Translations under genes and position numbers: made by a program
In this document: positions 1-7,444 of the stretch, in pieces
Position numbering within the stretch: the stretch's first letter is position 1
Layout of the letters: each line of letters starts with the position of its first letter
Source of the DNA: GW2011-AR1 sp964384965
GTDB taxonomy: Archaea > Nanobdellota > Nanobdellia > Pacearchaeales > GW2011-AR1
NCBI GenBank assembly: GCA_964384965.1
Contig: CAYLLR010000002.1
Span: 1-40,080, forward strand
Length of the DNA stretch: 40,080 bases
Direction: 5' to 3'
Notes under the pieces: generated by a model
Seen by the model: only the letters and a program-made list of their open reading frames with translations
What the model was told of the DNA's origin: nothing
The model's database searches: none

Positions 1-396
1 ACGGGAACCGAGATAAAGCGAATCTATGAAGAAATAGAAAATTCAGATTTAAACGACGGACTTGATTTAATTGAGGGGATAACCACCGAAAGTTTAGGAC
101 AACTTAAAGAGGATATTGATTATTTTCTTGGCGAAGAGGAAGAGGAGAAAGAAGAATCTAAAAAGAAAGAAGGTTCAAATCCCTTTCTTGCCCTTTTTGG
201 ATTTTATAATGAATCTAAGGAAAAAAGGAAAGATAAAACTGAAAAAGGAAAGATTCGTGGAGTTTACCCAAAACAATTAAAATGGTACGAAAAAGAATAT
301 TTTATTCCCACAATCGAAAAGAATGCAGAAGAAATTACCAAAACAATTTTTGAATTATATAAAAAAGCTCATGGGATGAGTGCTTTTCCAGCATGA
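1..396 (+). CDS. Acidic hypothetical protein, 5' end outside window
   Basis: Only the last 131 residues are inside the window; the frame is open from base 1 to a TGA at 394-396. The fragment is highly charged, with a Glu-rich run (EEEEEKEESKKK) at about residues 45-56, a short hydrophobic patch (NPFLALFGFY) at 60-69 and a Lys/Glu-rich helical tail. The next gene starts 26 bases after the stop and has its own GGTGAT site, so the two acidic proteins are probably cotranscribed. I recognise no family and cannot judge the full length. Confidence 0.75.
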   Translation, partial: TGTEIKRIYEEIENSDLNDGLDLIEGITTESLGQLKEDIDYFLGEEEEEKEESKKKEGSNPFLALFGFYNESKEKRKDKTEKGKIRGVYPKQLKWYEKEYFIPTIEKNAEEITKTIFELYKKAHGMSAFPA

Positions 397-422
397 TAAA
401 TAAAAATTTCTGGTGATTTAAA

Positions 423-941
423 ATGGATGAAAAGAAAAAGAAATATTCTGATGAGGAAATTTCTCAAGACTGGTTTGAAGACCATGAATCTTATGATGAA
501 GAGGAAGAGGCAAAAGAATTTCTCGAGGAAGAAACGAATGAAATATTGGAAGAGGATGAAGAATTTAACCAGCGAGTGAGACATTTTTTAGCAAATCAGA
601 AAAAGGATGTTTCCTTAGAAAAAATGCTCGAGTTTACCGAGAATTCTTTTAAAGAAAATTTACCCCAACCAAAAGAAAGTATGGAAAAGACAGAAAGCAA
701 TATTGATTATTTGGCAGGAAATAAAATTGATGAAATGAAATATGAGGTTTTTGAGCCAGATACAAAGTTTTCTAGGACAGACCTTTCAAGTTCAGAAAGA
801 ATTTTGGAAGAACAAAAAATGCTTTACAAACATCTTAAATCTTCAGGTGGTGAAATGATTGGAGAGAAAAAATCGGAATGGAAGCCTACAGATCCGGAAC
901 AAACAATGAAAAAAGATTATTTCACTAAAAAAAGAATTTAG
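423..941 (+). CDS. Acidic hypothetical protein
   Basis: This 172-residue protein starts with MDEKKKKYSD. A dense acidic stretch of mostly Glu/Asp spans about residues 24-49, followed by helical, hydrophilic sequence and a basic end (FTKKRI). There is no signal peptide, membrane segment or recognised motif. GGTGAT sits 7 bases before the ATG, and the upstream acidic ORF ends 26 bases earlier, so translation is likely from an internal ribosome binding site in a two-gene transcript. Composition suggests a soluble, partly disordered protein. Function is unknown. Confidence 0.75.
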   Translation: MDEKKKKYSDEEISQDWFEDHESYDEEEEAKEFLEEETNEILEEDEEFNQRVRHFLANQKKDVSLEKMLEFTENSFKENLPQPKESMEKTESNIDYLAGNKIDEMKYEVFEPDTKFSRTDLSSSERILEEQKMLYKHLKSSGGEMIGEKKSEWKPTDPEQTMKKDYFTKKRI

Positions 942-1075
942 GTATCAAATCAATTTCCTTTCATTTTTATAATTCATTCTCAAAAAATAAATTCCCGAGG
1001 AAAAATTCCCAATCTCAATTTAAATCTTATCAATAATTTAATAAATGTCTTTCTCTTTAATTTTTTAAGGTGAAA

Positions 1076-2917
1076 ATGGCAAAATCAAATTATACGATTG
1101 AAAATTTTTATGAACCGGGATATGCATCTTTTAAACCAAGCGAAGATAGTCCTTATCTGGGGAAGCAAGGACTAATTCCTGCTAATCAATTGGGATTGAC
1201 AACTGACCCAAGGGTTGCAAATCAAATTGCAGCATTAAGTCAATCTCTAAATCAGGGAGTCTCTGTTATGGAAATTGGAACTATCTCTCCCCAAGTTTTT
1301 GAGACAATTCCTAAACAACATTTTGCAGAAATGAGAAGAAAGGCAAAATTAGCAGGAGCAGAGGTAACACTTCACGCTCCAATACAAGGAACAGACCCTG
1401 CGGGATTTGGAGAAAGAGGGTACGACGAGTCAAATAGGGAATCTGTTGAAAGGCAACTAAAAGATGTCGTCGAGAAAGCAATATTGCTCGATGAAAAAGG
1501 GAATATGCCTATTACAATTCATGGGTCAAATGCTGCAGGTTCAACTTTTAAATATATCATGGATAAGGAAACCGGAAAAAGAAAAAAAGTAACAGATATG
1601 CTCATTGCCGTCGATAGAGAGACTGGGCAACTAATCCCAATAAAGGAAGAGATAAAGTTTTATGCTCAGCCAAAGATAGACGAAAAAACTGGGGAAGTTT
1701 TAAATTTTTCCATAAATAAAAATCATTCTCCAGAGGAACAGTTGGAAAATCATAATTCAACAAAATGGTTAGATAGTTTACAAAAAGTTGAATTTGAAAG
1801 GGAAAATGCTGAAAAATTAATAAAAGATGTTGATCCAATGGTTCAGATGGGAATTCTTAGCAATTCTTTAACTCAACAAACTCCTGAAATTGAAAGTGCA
1901 AAGCAAAAAATATATTTTGCGGAACAGCATCTTCAAGAAGCTTCGAGAGTTGCACAGATGGAATTTAGTAGAGCGTATAAGATTGCCAAAGAAAAAGGTG
2001 ATGAAGAACAAATAAATAATTTAAATAAAATTTCTGAAGAGTATGCTAAAAATTTAAGTATTGTCAAAGGAAAAAAGATCCCATTAGAATCAAGTTTACC
2101 ATTTGTTCAGTCTCAGGCATTGGGAAAATTAATTGATGGTTTAAGAGGAATTAAAACACCAGAACAATTTGTTCCGATTGAAGATTTTTCAATAGATAAA
2201 GCTTCAGAAACCTTCTCAAATGTTGCAATACACGCATATGAAAAGAAGGGTGAAAGAGCCCCTGCACTTTCAATTGAAAATCTCTACCAAGAAATGGGGT
2301 TCTCCCAAGGAAAGGATTTAAAAAATCTTGTAATGAAATCAAGAGAAAAATTTGTTGAAAAATTAGCAAAGCAAAAAGGAATTTCAAATTCAAAAGCAGA
2401 GCAGATTGCTTCTAAATTGATTGGGGTAACTTTTGACGTCGGTCACCTTAATATATCAAGAAAAGCGGGTTTTAATGAAAAAGATTTAGTTAAAGAGGCA
2501 AAGGAAGTTTCCAAATTTGTGAATAAAGTTCATTTAACTGATAATTTTGGATTTAATGATTCTCATCTTCCCCCCGGAATGGGAAATGTTCCTTTTCAGG
2601 CACTTTTAGAGGCCCTCGGCGAGAAAGGTGCAAAAGCAATCAAAATAAATGAAGTTGGAGGTTGGTTTGAACATTTTAAATCCTCTCCATTTCCTCAGAT
2701 TTTGGAAGCTTATGGTTCTCCAATTTATTCGTCTGGAACAGGGCCTTACTGGTCGCAGGCCGGAGGGTTTCAACAAAGTTACATGGAAGGATATGGACAA
2801 ATGTTACCCCAAATAAATTACCAAACCTTCGGAGCAGGATTTTCTCAACTTCCACAAAATCTTGGAGGGCAGCAAGGACAACAGGGAGGGGGAAGAATGG
2901 GCGGAGGAGGATTTTAG
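1076..2917 (+). CDS. TIM-barrel protein, endonuclease IV / sugar isomerase-like metal site, Gly/Gln-rich tail
   Basis: The 613-residue product carries metal-ligand motifs in the order seen in the AP endonuclease 2 / xylose isomerase-like superfamily: LHAPI (His near residue 100), ITIHGSN (149), LSIENL (about 400), FDVGHLN (about 460), KVHLTDN (about 492), DSHLPPG and INEVGG near 535. A long charged, mostly helical insert splits the barrel between about residues 165 and 340, and the last ~70 residues are low complexity, ending GGGRMGGGGF. An in-frame GTG lies at 1070, but AGGTG there fits a ribosome binding site for the ATG at 1076; the ppsA start has the same AAGGTGAAAATG context. The substrate could be an abasic site or a sugar phosphate and cannot be told from sequence alone. 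It stands alone between two spacers. Confidence 0.85.
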   Translation: MAKSNYTIENFYEPGYASFKPSEDSPYLGKQGLIPANQLGLTTDPRVANQIAALSQSLNQGVSVMEIGTISPQVFETIPKQHFAEMRRKAKLAGAEVTLHAPIQGTDPAGFGERGYDESNRESVERQLKDVVEKAILLDEKGNMPITIHGSNAAGSTFKYIMDKETGKRKKVTDMLIAVDRETGQLIPIKEEIKFYAQPKIDEKTGEVLNFSINKNHSPEEQLENHNSTKWLDSLQKVEFERENAEKLIKDVDPMVQMGILSNSLTQQTPEIESAKQKIYFAEQHLQEASRVAQMEFSRAYKIAKEKGDEEQINNLNKISEEYAKNLSIVKGKKIPLESSLPFVQSQALGKLIDGLRGIKTPEQFVPIEDFSIDKASETFSNVAIHAYEKKGERAPALSIENLYQEMGFSQGKDLKNLVMKSREKFVEKLAKQKGISNSKAEQIASKLIGVTFDVGHLNISRKAGFNEKDLVKEAKEVSKFVNKVHLTDNFGFNDSHLPPGMGNVPFQALLEALGEKGAKAIKINEVGGWFEHFKSSPFPQILEAYGSPIYSSGTGPYWSQAGGFQQSYMEGYGQMLPQINYQTFGAGFSQLPQNLGGQQGQQGGGRMGGGGF

Positions 2918-3010
2918 AGTTTCTAAAACATTGAAACCAATCCTATACAAGGGTCTTCTTTTAAATGTTCTTTGTGATTTTAGATAAAATAGACAATAAA
3001 ATTAAATTTT

Positions 3011-3028
3011 TTAGAGGGACACCTCTAA
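3011..3028. other. Short hairpin in spacer
   Basis: TTAGAGG and CCTCTAA form a perfect 7-bp stem around GACA in the 172-base spacer before the nucleotidyltransferase gene. Neither side has a long T tract directly after the stem, so it is not a clear intrinsic terminator. It lies about 60 bases upstream of the next ATG and could be an operator or an RNA hairpin. Confidence 0.35.
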
Positions 3029-3089
3029 GGTAATCTTACAATTAATTCCTAATATTTAAATACTCTAAAATATATATTAAAAAGTAAAG

Positions 3090-4004
3090 ATGGTAAAAAA
3101 GAATCTAAAAAAAAGTTCTAAGAAGGTCAAGAGGGGAAAAGTTTCAAAGGTTGGAGAACGTAAAAAGAAAGCTCTGAAAAAATCTTCTAAAAAAGTTAAT
3201 CCTCCGAAAACTTTTAAACTAAAAACAGACCACGAAATTGCGACGGACTTTGCGGTTAAGGCCTATAAGAAGTTTGATAAAATAATTAAGTCAATTGTGC
3301 TTTTTGGGTCTGTCGAAAAAAAGAAAGTTTCATTAGGTTCTGATTTGGACATCATAATTATTATAGATGATGTATCCCTGAATTGGGACCAAGAACTAAT
3401 TGCATGGTATAGGGAAGAGTTAGATAAACTTTTACAATCAAATCCCTACCCCGCAAAAATTCATATAAATACTATTAAATTGAGTACATGGTGGGATGAT
3501 TTAATGAAGGGGGACCCGGTAGTTCTCAACATAATAAGGAGTGGTTTTCCGGTTTTAGATAGTGCCGGTTTTATAGAACCTTTAAAATATTTGATGGCAA
3601 GAGGAAAAATTAAAGGAACCCCCGAAGCAATTTATCAGGCACTCCAAAGAGCTCCAGGTCACCTCGCAAGGAGTAAAGCGGCTGAACTTGCGGCAGTTGA
3701 TGGAGTTTATTGGTCGATGGTGGATGCTGCACATGGCGCCCTAATTTCAGCAGGATATTTTCCTCCGTCCCCCGAACATGTAATGGTGGATTTAAAAGAA
3801 GCATTTGTAGATAGAGGGGTTTTAAAAATGAAATATGTTTCGTGGTATAAAGACATATATTATTTACATAAAAAAATTGACCACAAAGAAATTTTAGACC
3901 TTAAAGGTGTTGAAATAGATATGTGGCAGGAAAGGGCTGAAGAATTTATGAAAGTTATGGTTGATTTGGTTGAAAAAATCATTAATTCTAAAAAAAGGGA
4001 TTAA
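3090..4004 (+). CDS. Nucleotidyltransferase-fold protein with Lys-rich N-terminus (shorter paralog)
   Basis: The 304-residue protein begins with about 40 residues dominated by Lys and Ser, probably a nucleic-acid-binding or disordered tail. A DNA polymerase beta-type nucleotidyltransferase core follows: LFGS at 71-74 and SDLDI with Asp85 and Asp87. The third carboxylate usual in active enzymes is not obvious in the strand KIHINTIKL. The C-terminal half is helical (about 165-300) and aligns by eye with the protein at 7445-9211: both have MGK/RGK followed by PEAI, then GYFPP/GGFPP, a KKAF/KEAF segment and KYV. The family resembles MNT-like nucleotidyltransferases joined to a helical domain. No antitoxin or HEPN toxin partner is evident next to it, and the substrate is unknown. 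Confidence 0.85.
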   Translation: MVKKNLKKSSKKVKRGKVSKVGERKKKALKKSSKKVNPPKTFKLKTDHEIATDFAVKAYKKFDKIIKSIVLFGSVEKKKVSLGSDLDIIIIIDDVSLNWDQELIAWYREELDKLLQSNPYPAKIHINTIKLSTWWDDLMKGDPVVLNIIRSGFPVLDSAGFIEPLKYLMARGKIKGTPEAIYQALQRAPGHLARSKAAELAAVDGVYWSMVDAAHGALISAGYFPPSPEHVMVDLKEAFVDRGVLKMKYVSWYKDIYYLHKKIDHKEILDLKGVEIDMWQERAEEFMKVMVDLVEKIINSKKRD

Positions 4005-4040
4005 TTTTTCACTTATAAAAAGAACGTTAAGAATAAAACG

Positions 4041-4385
4041 TTATTCCTCTTTAGAGTTTTTCAACACTTTTGAATAATTTAAACAAATTTTTTCTTTACT
4101 AATATCGCAATACCATTTGGGAATTATAAAATTTCCTTTATTTTGCCTCTCCCCTATTAATTCATAGGCAATTTTTACCCTTCTTGAAGTTGGAAAAAAT
4201 CCAAGGAGGTTTGATAAAACTCTTATGGTTAATGAATCATCTTTTTTCATAAGTTTATTTATCTCATAACCTTGTATAATATCAATTAAACCATAATCTC
4301 CCCTCTTATCAATCCTTTTTCTTGTTCTGCCATAAAGATAATTATTAATATTCTCTAATTTTAAAATTTTCTTTATTCCTTCCAT
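4041..4385 (-). CDS. Hypothetical protein, third gene of operon
   Basis: A 114-residue basic protein starting MEGIKKILKL. It has a Tyr/Arg-rich N-terminal third (YLYGRTRKR), a helical middle with LLGFFPTSRR and a C-terminal stretch with two Cys (WYCDISKEKICL). There is no membrane segment or signal peptide. It starts 10 bases after the stop of the 5037-4396 gene, so the three genes from 5266 down to 4041 form one transcript. I do not recognise the family. Confidence 0.7.
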   Translation of the reverse strand: MEGIKKILKLENINNYLYGRTRKRIDKRGDYGLIDIIQGYEINKLMKKDDSLTIRVLSNLLGFFPTSRRVKIAYELIGERQNKGNFIIPKWYCDISKEKICLNYSKVLKNSKEE

Positions 4386-4395
4386 TTTTCAAGAA

Positions 4396-5037
4396 TTATT
4401 CTTTTTTCGGAGTGGGAATTTCAATCGTTTTTACAATATTTTCTAAATTAGTTTTCTTCCTTTTTGAAATAGTTTTATATTTAAGGGTTTCCAATTTTAA
4501 ATCGTGTAACTCTTGTGAAACTTGCATAAATGTTTCATATTTTTCGTAAGTTTTTTTTGCATTTTCAATCTCTTCTTTTTTATATGCTTCCCCTTTTTCT
4601 GCTGAATCAATTATCTCACTTGCTTTGACAAATTCGGTATAGATTTCCCCATATTTTTTATCCTTAAAAGAGTCATAAACAAAATTTATTTTTTTTCGAA
4701 TTTCTGGCGACAATTTTTTTGTTTCATCACCATAAAACTTGTATAATTTTTCAATTTTTTCTTCATACATTGCTAATTGAGATTCTTTAGAGAAAATTTT
4801 TATTGCCTGTTCTAAAGCATATGGGGACGATTTAGCCATTTCCGGATTAATAAATAAGTCATATAACGCTTCGCCTGAGTGAACTCCTCCTAAAAGTGTG
4901 ATTGCTAAAGATTTTTTTTCTTCACTTAAGCTTAATTTCCCTCCAATATTAACAAAGCAATCCCTCATTGCAGCTTCGGCAAGAAAATATTTTTCATAAT
5001 TACTTTTTGGTTTTTGATTGTAATTTTTTCCTTCCAT
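4396..5037 (-). CDS. Hypothetical helical protein, second gene of operon
   Basis: A 213-residue hydrophilic, almost all-helical protein beginning MEGKNYNQKP. A longer frame is open to 5067, but the ATG at 5037 is preferred: it lies one base after the upstream stop codon and is preceded by AGGGGA as a ribosome binding site. It contains the motif LLGGVHSGEALYDLF (about residues 45-60), several coiled-coil-like Lys/Glu segments and the basic C-terminal string KRKKTNLE. The near-zero spacing suggests translational coupling to the 75-residue gene before it. Function is unknown. Confidence 0.75.
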   Translation of the reverse strand: MEGKNYNQKPKSNYEKYFLAEAAMRDCFVNIGGKLSLSEEKKSLAITLLGGVHSGEALYDLFINPEMAKSSPYALEQAIKIFSKESQLAMYEEKIEKLYKFYGDETKKLSPEIRKKINFVYDSFKDKKYGEIYTEFVKASEIIDSAEKGEAYKKEEIENAKKTYEKYETFMQVSQELHDLKLETLKYKTISKRKKTNLENIVKTIEIPTPKKE

Positions 5038-5038
5038 T

Positions 5039-5266
5039 TTATCTTCCCCTCTTTCCAAAATATTCATTTAAATTTTCGTCTATAATTTCATAAAAAAACT
5101 CTGAAGGAGTTTCATCTTCAAACCTATTTGGATTAGAATACTTCATTTTTGGAGAAACATTGGTATAAAAAAGAAAATAATCCTCGGAGTTTGAAAATAA
5201 TTCAAATTCCTTAGATAGAACTTTCTTATTTATAATTTTTCCGATTAATTGACTTTCTTTTTTCAT
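5039..5266 (-). CDS. Hypothetical protein, first gene of operon
   Basis: A 75-residue protein (start MKKESQLIGK) with alternating short strand-like segments and aromatic residues (DYFLFYTNVS), ending YFGKRGR. A TATA box (TTTATAAAG on the minus strand, 5287-5295) is centred 26 bases before the ATG, which fits a leaderless start. It leads a three-gene operon with only one base before the next ATG. No family recognised. Confidence 0.7.
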   Translation of the reverse strand: MKKESQLIGKIINKKVLSKEFELFSNSEDYFLFYTNVSPKMKYSNPNRFEDETPSEFFYEIIDENLNEYFGKRGR

Positions 5267-5332
5267 ATTAAACTTATAATTTTAAACTTTATAAATCTTT
5301 CTATTTTGTAGTATCTAAATAATGGTAACAAA

Positions 5333-5884
5333 TTAGCATTTATTTAAAGAAAGATTTTCATAATCAGTTCTTATCTTCCCGGGGAGTTTCGGATTAACCT
5401 GCTTAATTAATTTCCTTGCAAATATGACAGCTTTTTCGTTAGCAACAGCAATAATAAAAATTTCCTTTCCAGGTTTCAAAATCGCAGATTTTCCCATAGA
5501 TTTTCCAAAAGCTAATTGCATTCCAGTTTGCATACGGTCAGCCCCTGCACCCGTAAGCATTTTGTTTTCTCTTTGAATATGGTGCGGAAAAGGAACGACT
5601 TTAAACATATATTGCCCTCCGAACTCTTTATCAAGCTTTTTATTAAGATATTGTCTACAAGCTTCAAAAGCATTATGTCTTATCTGAACTTTTTCTGTGG
5701 AAATGACCTTTAATATATGTGGAAGTTTTCCCTCCTTATAAAGAGCGATTTTTCCCATTTCAAATTTTACAATTTTCTGTTGTGGAACAGTTTTGATGTA
5801 AGATTTTTGCCTTCTTTTAGAAACCCTTGTGAAGGGGGTAACTTTCTTTTTTGAATATGCATATGCTTTTCTTAATGTTCCCAT
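5333..5884 (-). CDS. rpl10e: Large subunit ribosomal protein uL16 (archaeal L10e)
   Basis: At 183 residues this is the normal length for archaeal L10e. Recognisable stretches include TPFTRVSKRR near the N-terminus, KVQIRHNAFEACRQYLNK, the conserved VVPFPHHIQRENKMLTGAGA region and GADRMQTGMQLAFGK, whose basic loop reaches toward the peptidyl transferase centre and the tRNA elbow. Translation begins MGTLRKAYAY, one base after the eL33 stop, so the two ribosomal proteins are cotranscribed. The pair is away from the main ribosomal operons, as is usual for these proteins in archaea. Confidence 0.97.
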   Translation of the reverse strand: MGTLRKAYAYSKKKVTPFTRVSKRRQKSYIKTVPQQKIVKFEMGKIALYKEGKLPHILKVISTEKVQIRHNAFEACRQYLNKKLDKEFGGQYMFKVVPFPHHIQRENKMLTGAGADRMQTGMQLAFGKSMGKSAILKPGKEIFIIAVANEKAVIFARKLIKQVNPKLPGKIRTDYENLSLNKC

Positions 5885-5885
5885 T

Positions 5886-6146
5886 TTATTTTATATTGAC
5901 TTTTGTTGTAATGGATTGACCAGGTAAACCTTTTTCGAAAATTGCCCTCACAACCCCTTTTTTACCGTGCGGAGCCGAAATTTTTCCCCTAATTATTTTT
6001 CCAGCTGAAGATTTCCATTCAACTTCTTTTCCAATTAATTTTGAAGCTTCTTCCCTTGATAAAATTCCTTCTATTTCAATTAAAAATTGCCTTTCGTGGA
6101 TGGTGTGTCTCCCTCTTCGAAATTGCAAAACTTTTCCTGTTATCAT
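5886..6146 (-). CDS. rpl35ae: Large subunit ribosomal protein eL33 (L35Ae)
   Basis: An 86-residue L35Ae-family protein. It shows the small beta-barrel pattern with QFRRGRHTIHERQFLIEI, a helix with EEASKLIGKEVEW, and the conserved end GKISAPHGKKGVVRAIFEKG. An in-frame TTG exists at 6158, but the ATG at 6146 lies 26 bases from the centre of a TATA box (TTTAAAC, 6167-6173 on the minus strand), so a leaderless start there is preferred. It is followed after one base by uL16. Confidence 0.95.
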   Translation of the reverse strand: MITGKVLQFRRGRHTIHERQFLIEIEGILSREEASKLIGKEVEWKSSAGKIIRGKISAPHGKKGVVRAIFEKGLPGQSITTKVNIK

Positions 6147-6166
6147 AACAATTATCAAGAAAATTA

Positions 6167-6175
6167 GTTTAAAAA
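6167..6175 (-). promoter_or_regulatory. TATA box of the eL33-uL16 operon
   Basis: TTTTTTAAAC on the minus strand is centred about 26 bases before ATG 6146. It decides the eL33 start and lies in the 54-base gap after the methyltransferase gene, so the ribosomal pair does not depend on upstream transcription. Confidence 0.6.
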
Positions 6176-6200
6176 ACCTTCGTTCAGGTTTCCAATTTTT

Positions 6201-7319
6201 TCATTGATTTTTTTCCAAAACGTAAATCATCCTCCCAACAATCTGGTTTTCTCTAAATTCGGGAAATCCTTTTCCAATAGGAAAATATCCCGTGTTAGAG
6301 CAAATTTTTTCTATGTTGCAATGAACTCTTCTTTTACCAATCCTAATATATGGAGAACTAAAAACAATTTTTCCAGAAATACTTTTTTTTAAATTATTAA
6401 TTGTCTTAACCATTAAAGACTCAAACTTTTTTAACATTTCTCGGGCTTTTTCTTCCGTCGGGATTTTTTTTAGAATTTCTCCCAGGTCAGGTTCGGTGAC
6501 TACTACGGAAACTTTTGGAATTTCAACATTCATTGAATCAGAATTAATGAGGGAATAATTTTTTTCTGAAAAGTTGAGCCATTGGAGGTTTTTCTTTGCA
6601 CCTTTAATTGCATCCTTGTCTTTATCAATTCCTATAACTTGAAAATTCTGCAGAAGTGCTTCTTGCAAAATTGTTCCAACACCACAAAAAGGGTCAAGCA
6701 AGAATTTTCGTTCGTCAACTTGTGAAAGATTTATCATTATCTTTGCTAACCGTGGGGAAATAGCCAAAGATTCCCGTCTTACAGGTTTTTCTATATCTCT
6801 TTTTTCAATGGAAGAATAATCACATTTCTCAATAATTTCTCCAAAGTAGGTAATTTTTTCCTTATCAAAGGCAAAATATTCTTTATTGATTAATTTTGAA
6901 GAGGGTTTCCTTGCGTTTTCCCCTCTCTGTAACTTCACATTTCCGCTAAGGTGTTTGAAAATAGCTTTTATTTTTTCTTTTTTAAATCTTCTCTTTAAAT
7001 AGTCTTGTATTTTTTCATAATTTTTCGAAAAATTCCAAATGGTGTAAGTTAGTTTATTTTTATTTCCGGAGTATAATATTCTCTTTTCAAGATTTCTTAT
7101 AATTTCTTTTTCTCCTCCAGAAGTCAAAATTTTTCCAATCGAGATAACTCCTCCAAAATTTTTGATTATTTTCTTTTCTATTGGTTTTTCTAAATCAATA
7201 AGCAAGGCATTTTTTCTAATTAAATAATTTAAAATTTTATTTTTAGAATTTTTAAAATAAGAAAAAACTTCTGCTTTTGATAGTTCGGGATTTCTCCCCA
7301 ATATAAATAAATATTTCAT
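6201..7319 (-). CDS. THUMP-type RNA methyltransferase, Trm11/TrmG10-like
   Basis: The 372-residue protein has the layout of archaeal tRNA guanine-N2 methyltransferases. The N-terminal ~165 residues correspond to the ferredoxin-like/THUMP RNA-binding region; RDIEKPVRRESLAISPRLAK (175-194) matches the linker region before the Rossmann domain; the SAM-binding loop is DPFCGVGT (209-216) and the acidic second strand is GIDKDKDAI (230-238). Motif IV, normally DPPYG in this family, reads TEPDLG (275-280), so the usual base-stacking aromatic is missing. It may act on a different base or position, or on rRNA. Expected role is cytoplasmic RNA modification. Confidence 0.85.
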   Translation of the reverse strand: MKYLFILGRNPELSKAEVFSYFKNSKNKILNYLIRKNALLIDLEKPIEKKIIKNFGGVISIGKILTSGGEKEIIRNLEKRILYSGNKNKLTYTIWNFSKNYEKIQDYLKRRFKKEKIKAIFKHLSGNVKLQRGENARKPSSKLINKEYFAFDKEKITYFGEIIEKCDYSSIEKRDIEKPVRRESLAISPRLAKIMINLSQVDERKFLLDPFCGVGTILQEALLQNFQVIGIDKDKDAIKGAKKNLQWLNFSEKNYSLINSDSMNVEIPKVSVVVTEPDLGEILKKIPTEEKAREMLKKFESLMVKTINNLKKSISGKIVFSSPYIRIGKRRVHCNIEKICSNTGYFPIGKGFPEFRENQIVGRMIYVLEKNQ

Positions 7320-7444
7320 ATAACATAAAAGAGGATGGTTGTTTTTAGAACTTTTGATTAAAAAATAATTTCAAATTATTTTTATTTAATAATTTATTTT
7401 CCTTAAATTTTGAAATCTAATCATACCAAGAATATTTTTTAATT

